7,170 nt of DNA from Rhodocyclaceae bacterium. GTDB taxonomy: Bacteria; Pseudomonadota; Gammaproteobacteria; Burkholderiales; Rhodocyclaceae. The stretch spans positions 1 to 7,170 of the forward strand of contig PNJM01000137.1 in the NCBI GenBank assembly GCA_013821865.1. Reading direction: 5' to 3'. Made by a program: the position numbers and the translations under genes. The notes beneath the pieces are model-generated. The model searched no databases. It saw only the letters and a list, made by a program, of their open reading frames with translations, and had not been told where the DNA came from. Every line of letters starts with the position of its first letter. The first letter of the stretch is position 1. Positions 1 through 7,170 of the stretch are shown piece by piece.

Positions 1-1679
<1,679 letters not shown>

Positions 1680-1697
1680 GTCTTGTCTCCCTGTCCG

Positions 1698-2225
<528 letters not shown>

Positions 2226-2246
2226 ATGTCTCCGGAGTCGGTGGGG

Positions 2247-3113
2247 CTAGCGGGCAGCGCGCGAGCAGGCGACGCCCAAGGCGCGCCTGGTCATCTCGCC
2301 GGCCATGGCGGTCTTGTATTCGGTGTCGCCGCGCAGGTCGGTGACCGGCTCGCAGATGCTCATGGCGAGCCGGGCCGCCTCGGCGATGGCAGCCTCATCC
2401 GGCGCCTTGCCGCGCAGGTAGTCCTCGGCTTCGCGTGCCTTCAGCGCTGTCGGGCCGACGTTGGTCAGCGCGATGCGCACGTCGGCCACCGTCCCGCCCT
2501 TCAGGCGCAGCGACACCGCGGCGGCGGCAGTGGCGAAGTCGCCAGTCTTGCGCTTCAACTTGGCGTAGTTCCAGCCGGTGCCGGCCGCCGGGACCGGGAT
2601 GCGGATTTCGGTCATGATTTCGCCCGGCTCGAGGGCGGTGTAGTAGGTACCGAGGAAGTAGCCGTCGGCGGGAACCACGCGCTCACCGCCTGGTCCCGCC
2701 AGGACGAACGAGGCATCCAGCGCCAGCATGATGGCCGGGTGGTCGTTGCCGGGATCGCCATGGGAAATGTCACCACCGAGGGTGCCCTTGTAGCGCACTT
2801 GCGGATCGGAGATCAGACGGGCCCCTTCCACCAGCAGGGGCACCTTTTCCTGCAGCAGCTTCGACCAGATCAGTTCGTTTTCGGTGGTCATGGCGCCAAT
2901 GCGGATCTCAGTGCCTTCCTGGCGGATGCCTTTCAGCTCCGCGATATGTCCCAAGTCAATCAGGTGGGCCGGCTCGGCGAAACGCAGCTTCATCATTGGC
3001 AGCAGGCTGTGCCCCCCTGCCAGCAGCTTGGCTTCGTCGCCGAACTGGGACAGGAGCGCGAGCGCATCGGGCAGCGATCGCGGCGCGTGATACTCGAATG
3101 GACGCGGTATCAT
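2247..3113 (-). CDS. coxM: Carbon monoxide dehydrogenase, medium (FAD) subunit
   Basis: This 288-residue flavoprotein receives electrons from CoxS and passes them to the quinone or respiratory chain. Both FAD-binding signatures of the CO dehydrogenase medium subunit are present: AGGHS at residues 32-36 and TLGGD at 111-115, followed by SHGDPGND. As I recall, these positions match those in O. carboxidovorans CoxM (AGGHS 32-36, TIGGD 111-115). The N-terminal FAD-binding domain covers about 1-170, and the C-terminal CO_deh_flav_C domain covers about 175-280 (including GDFATAAAAVSL). The length is normal. The ATG at 3113 (MIPRPFEYH) is preceded by AAGGAGG (3130-3124) at 10 nt. It is the first gene of coxMSL, divergent from rcoM across about 216 nt, which makes it the likely RcoM target. 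Confidence 0.97.
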   Translation of the reverse strand: MIPRPFEYHAPRSLPDALALLSQFGDEAKLLAGGHSLLPMMKLRFAEPAHLIDLGHIAELKGIRQEGTEIRIGAMTTENELIWSKLLQEKVPLLVEGARLISDPQVRYKGTLGGDISHGDPGNDHPAIMLALDASFVLAGPGGERVVPADGYFLGTYYTALEPGEIMTEIRIPVPAAGTGWNYAKLKRKTGDFATAAAAVSLRLKGGTVADVRIALTNVGPTALKAREAEDYLRGKAPDEAAIAEAARLAMSICEPVTDLRGDTEYKTAMAGEMTRRALGVACSRAAR

Positions 3114-3123
3114 GAATTTGTTT

Positions 3124-3130
3124 CCTCCTT
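3124..3130 (-). promoter_or_regulatory. coxM ribosome binding site
   Basis: AAGGAGG on the minus strand lies 10 nt before the ATG at 3113. It is strong, and it supports this start for the first gene of the operon. Confidence 0.75.
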
Positions 3131-3148
3131 GAGGCTTGATTTGATGTG

Positions 3149-3171
3149 AGCCGGAATCTGTTGATCCGGCT
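3149..3171. promoter_or_regulatory. Candidate operator: AGCCGGA-N9-TCCGGCT inverted repeat
   Basis: This is a perfect inverted repeat with 7-bp arms and a 9-nt spacer, located 36-58 nt upstream of the coxM start codon. The spacer region includes TCTGTTGAT (3157-3165), which differs at one position from the general LytTR-family half-site as I recall it. The element may therefore bind the divergently encoded regulator. It could equally form a hairpin in the coxM 5' leader. The function is inferred. Confidence 0.3.
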
Positions 3172-3318
3172 GGACCCGGAGGATTTCAGAACGCGGTGCA
3201 CCAATTCAACAGCCATTTCCCGGGCTGCGGAATTGAGTGCTCAAGCGGCGATATCAGCGCATGAATTGCGGTTATGTTAGATTAGAAAACGCTAATAAGA
3301 ACAACGAGGGAATCCAAC

Positions 3319-3324
3319 AGGAGG
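3319..3324 (+). promoter_or_regulatory. rcoM ribosome binding site (decides the start)
   Basis: A consensus AGGAGG lies 5 nt before the ATG at 3330. It selects that codon over the in-frame GTG at 3237, which would add 31 residues with no family counterpart. Confidence 0.8.
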
Positions 3325-3329
3325 AAGAG

Positions 3330-4142
3330 ATGGCAGCGAACCCATTGGAGGAGGGAAGTGCGCTTTCCGGCGCGCTTTCACGCCGGGAAGAGACGTTTCA
3401 GCACAAGCTCGAGCAGTTCAATCCAGGCATGGTTTGGCTGGACAGTGAAAATCGGGTGACTGCTTTCAACGACGTTGCGGCGCAGATTCTCGGGCCCACC
3501 GCCGAGCAGTCATTCGGCATCGGGCGTGGCACCCTGGTGGGGCTGGATGTTCTCCAGCTGCATCCGGAAAAAAGCCGGGAAAAGCTGCGGTTCCTGTTGC
3601 GCTCGGATAGTGCGGGCGAATGCCCTGTCAAATCTCCGCCACCCATGGCGATGATGATCAACATCCCGGACCGCGTGCTGATGATCAAGGTGTCCAAGAT
3701 GATCGGAAGCGACGGCTTGTGCGGCACATGCATGGTCTTCTACGATATGACGGATCTGACTACCCGCCCGGTCGCAAGGGGCGATGCCAGGGCCGATCAG
3801 CCCCGGCGCCTGTTCAAGATCCCTGTCTATCGCAAGAACCGGGTTGTTCTGGTGGATGTCGAGGAAGTCATACGCTTCGAGGGTGACGGCCACTACACCA
3901 TCATCACTACCCGGGACGACCGGTTCACGTCGAACCTCTCCCTTTCGGATCTTGAGGCGCGACTCGATCCGGAAGTGTATCCACGCGTGCACCGCAGCCA
4001 CATCATCAATCTCCAGTTCGCCGTCGAGTTTGTTCGCGGCGACGATTCGGTGAGCGTCATCATGGCCGACGCGTCGTCCACCGCCGTACCCGTGAGCCGC
4101 TCACGCGCCGCCCAGTTGAAGGAGATGCTTGGGATCACGTGA
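3330..4142 (+). CDS. rcoM: RcoM-type CO-sensing transcriptional regulator, heme PAS domain plus LytTR DNA-binding domain
   Basis: This is a one-component CO sensor. In RcoM, an N-terminal PAS domain holds heme, and CO replaces a Met ligand on ferrous heme to activate the C-terminal LytTR DNA-binding domain. The predicted protein has 270 residues, close to the usual length. The PAS domain covers about 20-130 (ETFQHKLEQFNPGMVWLD onward). His78 (codon 3561-3563), Cys98 (3621-3623, in CPVKSPPP) and Met108 (3651-3653, in MMINIPDR) have spacings of 20 and 10 residues. These match the His74, Cys94 and Met104 ligands that I recall for B. xenovorans RcoM, so both oxidation-state ligand sets appear intact. 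The LytTR domain spans about 162-270 (FKIPVYRK to the end, with YPRVHRSHIINL). No receiver domain, membrane segment or signal peptide is seen. The ATG at 3330 is chosen for its consensus ribosome binding site. The gene is divergent from coxM, its expected target. DNA target sites remain unproven. Confidence 0.93.
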   Translation: MAANPLEEGSALSGALSRREETFQHKLEQFNPGMVWLDSENRVTAFNDVAAQILGPTAEQSFGIGRGTLVGLDVLQLHPEKSREKLRFLLRSDSAGECPVKSPPPMAMMINIPDRVLMIKVSKMIGSDGLCGTCMVFYDMTDLTTRPVARGDARADQPRRLFKIPVYRKNRVVLVDVEEVIRFEGDGHYTIITTRDDRFTSNLSLSDLEARLDPEVYPRVHRSHIINLQFAVEFVRGDDSVSVIMADASSTAVPVSRSRAAQLKEMLGIT

Positions 4143-4318
4143 TCGGGGTCGCGGAGGGCTGGGGCGGGTGACGATTTTTGTTCCAGCCAGTCAGGCCGGC
4201 CAGCGCCCTGCCGGTATATAGGCCGGAGGCGCTTGTCATCTCAACATAGCCAACCTGCGGCGGAATTCAAGCCATCGAACCGAGAGGCCCGGGATAACGT
4301 ACTACGGGAACGGGAGGA
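4143..4318. other. Non-coding spacer between convergent genes
   Basis: These 176 nt separate the 3' ends of rcoM and the scaffold gene. The spacer contains a hairpin-forming segment at 4202-4233 and a short direct repeat ACTACGGG (4301-4308 and 4318-4325, 17-nt period) that runs into the scaffold stop codon. No open frame with recognisable coding character or RNA gene is visible. Confidence 0.6.
4202..4233. terminator. Possible bidirectional terminator hairpin
   Basis: The outer arms AGCGCC (4202-4207) and GGCGCT (4228-4233) enclose an inner CCGG/CCGG pairing (4211-4214 with 4223-4226), with a TATATAGG loop. Its position between two converging genes suits termination in both directions. No clear U-tract follows on either strand, so intrinsic termination is uncertain. 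Confidence 0.3.
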
Positions 4319-4747
4319 CTACGGGTTGTCGTAGCCGGCCCCACGCGCCGCGGCGGCGAGCGCCTCGAAGGGAAGGAGCACGCAGCCGTGGCGGCTGCGG
4401 TGGTTGCGGACGGGTTCGAAGCAGGCAAGCTCGGGCCAGCCGTCCGGCGGCTCGCTGCCGGAGAGCAGCGCCGCCACGTGGTACTGCAGCGCGTCGGCCT
4501 CGGCCGCCGTCAGGCCGGCGCCGTGCAGGCCGATCGCCGCCGCGGCGGCGCGGCAGAGCAGGCAGCCCTTGACGTCATGCGCGAGGGCGGCGATGCGGCC
4601 ATGCTCGACGACGACTTCCATCCGCACGCGGTCGCCGCAGATCGGACTGTCGCGCAGTGCCGTGCTGCCGGGCGCGTCGAGCTTGCCGGCGCCGTGCGCG
4701 GCCTCGGCAAGCGCCTTGATGCGTTGGTTGTAGAGGGCTTCGATCAC
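4319..4747 (-). CDS. SufU/IscU-like iron-sulfur cluster scaffold protein
   Basis: This 142-residue protein belongs to the NifU N-terminal/IscU/SufU fold. Conserved scaffold residues are Cys37 and Asp39 in SPICGDR, Cys62 in KGCLLC, and Cys122 in HGCVLLPFEAL. The Cys62-Cys122 interval of 60 is closer to SufU than to IscU, pointing to the SufU-type insertion. Extra cysteines occur at 65 (giving CxxC) and 109. The LPPVK-type motif that IscU uses to bind HscA is not seen. It starts with GTG at 4747, whose GTGA overlaps the TGA of the cytidylyltransferase gene, implying translational coupling. By context it may supply Fe-S units for CoxS or a related sulfur or metal step in Mo/Cu site assembly, but this is inference. 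The fold call is firm and the specific role is unknown. Confidence 0.8.
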   Translation of the reverse strand: MIEALYNQRIKALAEAAHGAGKLDAPGSTALRDSPICGDRVRMEVVVEHGRIAALAHDVKGCLLCRAAAAAIGLHGAGLTAAEADALQYHVAALLSGSEPPDGWPELACFEPVRNHRSRHGCVLLPFEALAAAARGAGYDNP

Positions 4748-6366
4748 GCGCTGCGCGCCCCGGCGAGATCCTCGGGCGAGTCGATGTCGACGAGGATGGC
4801 ATCATCGTCCATGGCGATACGCCTGACGCGGGCGGCGTACTGCTCCAGCAGGCCGCGCGCCCCCTTGTCACCCGAGAGCGTGCTCATCTGCGCGAAGAAC
4901 TCGCGCGGCCAGAGGATGGGATTGCCGTGCCGGCTCTCCTTCTCGGGCACGACGATCATCGGCTGCGCCGGATCGAAGGCCTCGATCACGCGGTCGACGT
5001 GATCGGCCGTGATGCGCGGCATGTCGGCGAGCAGCACCACCACCGCCTCCGTATCCTGCGGCAGCGCGGCGATGCCGCGGCGCAGCGAGGTGGACAGGCC
5101 CTGGGCGTACTCCGGATTGCGCACCATGTTCAGCTCGCGCCCCGCCAGCGCCGCTTCGACCGCCTCGGCCTGGTGCCCGGTCACCACCGTCACCGACGCG
5201 GCGCGCGAGGCCAGCGCGGCATTCACGGCGCGCAGCACCATGGGCACGCCGCCCACCTCCGCCAGCAGCTTGTTGTCGCCACCCATGCGCGAAGACGTCC
5301 CGGCCGCCAGCACGAGCGCGGCGATGCGCGGAGTGTCCGCCGGCAGGACGGGCACGCTCTCTTCCTCGCCCTCCTCTTCGTCTTCCGGTTCGAGCGGGCT
5401 GCGGATCAGTCCGCCGACGCCCATGCGCATGATGTCCGCGCGCGTCAGCGGCAGTCCGGCCATCAGGCGGTGCAGCACCCAGTCGAGGCCGTTGGTGCGG
5501 CGCGAGCGCGCGCAGCCGGGCAGCACCAGCACCGGCGTGCTGCCGTGGTGCGCCAGCAGCAGCATGTTGCCCGGCTCGACCGGCATGCCGAAATGCTCGA
5601 TCTCGCCGCCGGCCGCAACCACCGCGGCAGGCACGACATCCTTGCGGTCCTTGGTCACCGTGGCGCCGGCGATGAGCACCAGGTCGCAGCCCGAAGCCAG
5701 CGCCTGGCGCAGCATATCCTCGACGGCGCGCTTCCCGTGCGCACAGCGCAGCACCAGGGCAAGACGGCTGCCGAGAGCCTCCAAACGGTTCCGCGTCGCG
5801 GTGACGGTGCCCCGGAAGACGTTCTCCTTCATACCCGGCAGCTCGCTCATGATGAGCGCCGCGCGGCGCGGCTTCAGTTCCGCCACGGCGAGCAGCGGGC
5901 CGGCCGAAGCGATCTCGCGGCAGGCCTCGATCAGCCGGCGCGGCACGGCGAAGGGGATGATCTTCACCGTGGCGACGACCTGCCCGCGCCGCGCCAGCGC
6001 ATGCTGCGGCAGCGTGCCGATGGCGACGGCTTCGTCGAGCAGGTTGAGACGATCGATGCGTTCGGCGTCCACCCGCACCAGGCCTCGTGCCGCGGCATGC
6101 AGGTTGCAGCGCCCGGTGTAGGGCGCGCGCATCTCGGTGTTGTCGCCGACCAGCAGCGCGGCGATCTCGGCGGCGGCGGCGTTCTCCGCCACGTCGTCCG
6201 CCTCCATGCGCGCGCCGGCGACCGACGCGATGCCTGCCTGCTTCAGCACGGCGATATCGCCGGTGCTCAGCACCCGCCCTTTCTTGAACGAGCGCTCTCC
6301 CAGCGCAAGCGTGTGGGCAAGCATCACGCCCTCGGCCTCCTCGCAGCGGAATTCGCCGAAGATCAT
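4744..6366 (-). CDS. Fused MoeA-like molybdopterin-binding / MocA-like molybdenum cofactor cytidylyltransferase
   Basis: This is a 540-residue two-domain protein. The N-terminal part (about 1-320) resembles the MoeA/MoaB-like molybdopterin-binding fold, with GATVTKDRKDVVPAAV (234-249) and PVEPGN followed by VLVLPGCARS (262-288). An acidic linker rich in Glu and Asp (326-336) joins it to a MobA/MocA-type nucleotidyltransferase domain (about 347-540). That domain has the nucleotide loop LVLAAGTSSRMGG (351-363), Lys366, LLADMP (likely metal-binding Asp448), RHGNP (479-483) and VDIDSPED near the end. MocA-type enzymes convert Mo-molybdopterin and CTP to the molybdopterin cytosine dinucleotide that CoxL needs. 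E. coli MocA lacks the N-terminal domain. The ATG at 6366 is chosen because GGAGG (6375-6371) lies 4 nt upstream. A TTG at 6390 is the alternative. The gene overlaps the scaffold start and follows the XdhC-like gene by 103 nt. Confidence 0.88.
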   Translation of the reverse strand: MIFGEFRCEEAEGVMLAHTLALGERSFKKGRVLSTGDIAVLKQAGIASVAGARMEADDVAENAAAAEIAALLVGDNTEMRAPYTGRCNLHAAARGLVRVDAERIDRLNLLDEAVAIGTLPQHALARRGQVVATVKIIPFAVPRRLIEACREIASAGPLLAVAELKPRRAALIMSELPGMKENVFRGTVTATRNRLEALGSRLALVLRCAHGKRAVEDMLRQALASGCDLVLIAGATVTKDRKDVVPAAVVAAGGEIEHFGMPVEPGNMLLLAHHGSTPVLVLPGCARSRRTNGLDWVLHRLMAGLPLTRADIMRMGVGGLIRSPLEPEDEEEGEEESVPVLPADTPRIAALVLAAGTSSRMGGDNKLLAEVGGVPMVLRAVNAALASRAASVTVVTGHQAEAVEAALAGRELNMVRNPEYAQGLSTSLRRGIAALPQDTEAVVVLLADMPRITADHVDRVIEAFDPAQPMIVVPEKESRHGNPILWPREFFAQMSTLSGDKGARGLLEQYAARVRRIAMDDDAILVDIDSPEDLAGARSA

Positions 6367-6370
6367 TGCG

Positions 6371-6375
6371 CCTCC
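6371..6375 (-). promoter_or_regulatory. Ribosome binding site of the cytidylyltransferase fusion (decides the start)
   Basis: GGAGG on the minus strand lies 4 nt before the ATG at 6366. It favours that codon over the TTG eight codons upstream. Confidence 0.6.
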
Positions 6376-6433
6376 GCCGGGCCGCCCCAAGGAAGCGCAG
6401 CCAACGCACTGTGAGCGCAGCGATCTTCAGTCA

Positions 6434-6454
6434 CCCCCTTCCGAGGGAAGGGGG
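6434..6454. repeat. Perfect 9-bp hairpin in the gap between the XdhC-like gene and the cytidylyltransferase gene
   Basis: The arms CCCCCTTCC (6434-6442) and GGAAGGGGG (6446-6454) flank a GAG loop, and a further G-rich run follows to 6466 on the plus strand. The pattern resembles the dispersed C/G-rich intergenic palindromes common in proteobacterial genomes, though copy number cannot be judged from one window. It lies 16 nt past the XdhC-like stop codon. It could stabilise the 3' end, partly terminate transcription, or be a neutral repeat. No U-tract follows in the transcribed direction. Confidence 0.6.
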
Positions 6455-6469
6455 ATGGGGGGTAGGTCG

Positions 6470-7156
6470 TCATTTATAGCGCGCCTGGATGACTTGCGCC
6501 AGGATGGAGACGGCAATCTCGGCCGGCGAACGTCCGCCCAGATCCAGTCCGACCGGCGCATGGATGCGATGGATCGCATCGCCCAGACCGGCCTCGGTGA
6601 GTCGCGCCACGCGCTTGGCATGCGTGCGCGTGCTGCCCAGCGAGCCGATGTAGAACGCCCGGCTGCGCAGCGCGGCGATCAGCGCCGGGTCGTCCAGCTT
6701 GGGATCGTGCGAGAGCGTCACCACGGCCGTCCGCGCATCGATGCCGATGCGCGCCAGCGCCTCGTCGGGCCACTCCGTCGTCACGCTCACGCCGGGCAGG
6801 CGCTCGGACGTGGCGAAGGCGCGGCGCGGATCGACGACGACGACCTCGAAGCCCGCCATCGCCGCCATGGGCGCCAGCGCTTGGGTGATATGCACCGCGC
6901 CGACCACCACCAGCCGCGGTGCCGTGGCATGGCAGCGCGCGAACAGCTCACCCTCGGCCGACTCCAGCGCGCCGCTGCGGTCGGCAAGCAGCCGCCGCCG
7001 CGTCTCGGCGAGCTGGTCGGGCGTCAGTTGCAGATCGCCCGAGACTGCGTCCTCATGCACCAGCGCCTGAACGCCATCGGCGAGGCGCGTCACCACCGCC
7101 ACCGACCTCTTGGCGCCGCGGTCGGCGAGCAACTGCTCGAACAGCGCGGTCTTCAT
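6470..7156 (-). CDS. XdhC/CoxI family molybdenum cofactor insertion and maturation protein
   Basis: This 228-residue protein belongs to the XdhC/CoxF/CoxI family, members of which bind molybdenum cofactor and help sulfurate and insert it into xanthine dehydrogenase or CO dehydrogenase large subunits. The N-terminal XdhC_CoxI domain (about 5-70) begins MKTALFEQLLADRG. The C-terminal Rossmann domain (about 80-220) shows VVVGAVH (83-89), an acidic strand end VVVDPRR (106-112), LSHDPKLDD (148-156), YIGSLGSTRTHAKR (169-182) and HAPVGLDLGGRSPAEIA (199-215). The ATG at 7156 gives a normal, complete length. The upstream site is weak (GGGCGGG). The start forms TGATG, so a preceding gene may end here, although only 14 nt of upstream sequence are present. 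O. carboxidovorans has two such proteins, CoxF and CoxI. This one looks closer to CoxI, but I do not assign the symbol. Confidence 0.9.
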   Translation of the reverse strand: MKTALFEQLLADRGAKRSVAVVTRLADGVQALVHEDAVSGDLQLTPDQLAETRRRLLADRSGALESAEGELFARCHATAPRLVVVGAVHITQALAPMAAMAGFEVVVVDPRRAFATSERLPGVSVTTEWPDEALARIGIDARTAVVTLSHDPKLDDPALIAALRSRAFYIGSLGSTRTHAKRVARLTEAGLGDAIHRIHAPVGLDLGGRSPAEIAVSILAQVIQARYK

Positions 7157-7170
7157 CAGCGCCCGCCCGG

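Larger units (their letters stand above)
3114..3329. promoter_or_regulatory. Divergent coxM / rcoM control region
   Basis: This 216-nt non-coding region must hold the promoters of coxMSL (leftward) and rcoM (rightward). Visible structure includes a perfect 7-bp inverted repeat (3149-3171), an imperfect palindrome TTGAG-TG-CTCAA (3233-3244), and three six-base AATT-centred boxes: CAATTC at 3202-3207, GAATTG at 3230-3235 and GAATTG at 3263-3268. An A/T-rich stretch (3272-3300) stands out from the G/C-rich surroundings and contains ATTAG-aaaacg-CTAAT (3281-3296). No convincing pair of -35 and -10 boxes was found for either gene, which would fit an activator-dependent promoter. The RcoM operator cannot be fixed from sequence alone. 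Confidence 0.7.

Noticed and set aside
3266..3298. Possible rcoM promoter with TTGCGG (3266-3271) and TAATAA (3293-3298)
   Set aside because: The 21-nt spacing is too long for a normal sigma-70 promoter, so it is mentioned only as an A/T-rich stretch.
3237..3329. In-frame 31-codon N-terminal extension of rcoM from a GTG
   Set aside because: It has no good ribosome binding site and its composition is unlike the rest of the protein. A consensus AGGAGG precedes the ATG at 3330, which gives the usual RcoM length.
4927..6414. Long plus-strand open frame (495 codons) opposite the cytidylyltransferase fusion, with other long frames overlapping it
   Set aside because: The translation is rich in Arg, His, Ala and Gln with no domain. 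It is an antisense shadow of a G/C-rich gene whose own frame has clear motifs.
6445..6466. Possible G-quadruplex on the plus strand
   Set aside because: There are only three runs of three or more G followed by a GG, so at best a weak two-layer structure could form.
7156..7170. End of a preceding gene reading into TGATG at the XdhC-like start
   Set aside because: Only four codons and a stop would be inside the window, too little to support a gene call.

Overview
The window is about 65-70% G+C by eye and tightly packed on the minus strand. It looks like a chromosomal aerobic carbon monoxide oxidation (cox) locus of a proteobacterium. A betaproteobacterium (Burkholderiales or Rhodocyclales type) is most likely, because the regulator closely resembles RcoM of Burkholderia xenovorans as I recall it. 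This assignment rests on gene content and recalled family features, not on a database search. I see no mobile element, CRISPR array, tRNA or rRNA.

Layout, left to right. Positions 1-3113 hold the minus-strand structural operon coxM-coxS-coxL: FAD subunit, 2x[2Fe-2S] subunit and Mo/Cu catalytic subunit. The intergenic gaps are 21 and 18 nt. CoxL is cut by the left edge after 559 complete codons, roughly 250 residues short of the usual length. It carries the form I active-site signature AYRCSFR, so this is a genuine Mo-Cu CO dehydrogenase and not merely a xanthine dehydrogenase relative. Positions 3114-3329 are the divergent control region. Positions 3330-4142 on the plus strand encode a 270-residue PAS-LytTR protein in which all three RcoM heme ligand positions (His78, Cys98, Met108) are kept at exact spacing. 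It is called rcoM, a one-component CO-sensing activator.

Positions 4143-4318 are a short non-coding stretch between convergent genes. Positions 4319-7156 hold a second minus-strand cluster that reads as a cofactor-maturation set: an XdhC/CoxI-type protein, a fused MoeA-like/MocA-like molybdopterin cytidylyltransferase, and a SufU/IscU-like scaffold whose GTG start overlaps the preceding stop codon. Its promoter is probably beyond the right edge.

Inferred working model: CO binds the RcoM heme, RcoM activates coxMSL through the shared intergenic region, and the second cluster makes and inserts the molybdopterin cytosine dinucleotide cofactor and perhaps sulfur or Fe-S units. The least explained parts are the scaffold protein coupled to the cytidylyltransferase, the undefined operator, and a perfect G/C-rich hairpin between the XdhC-like gene and the cytidylyltransferase gene.
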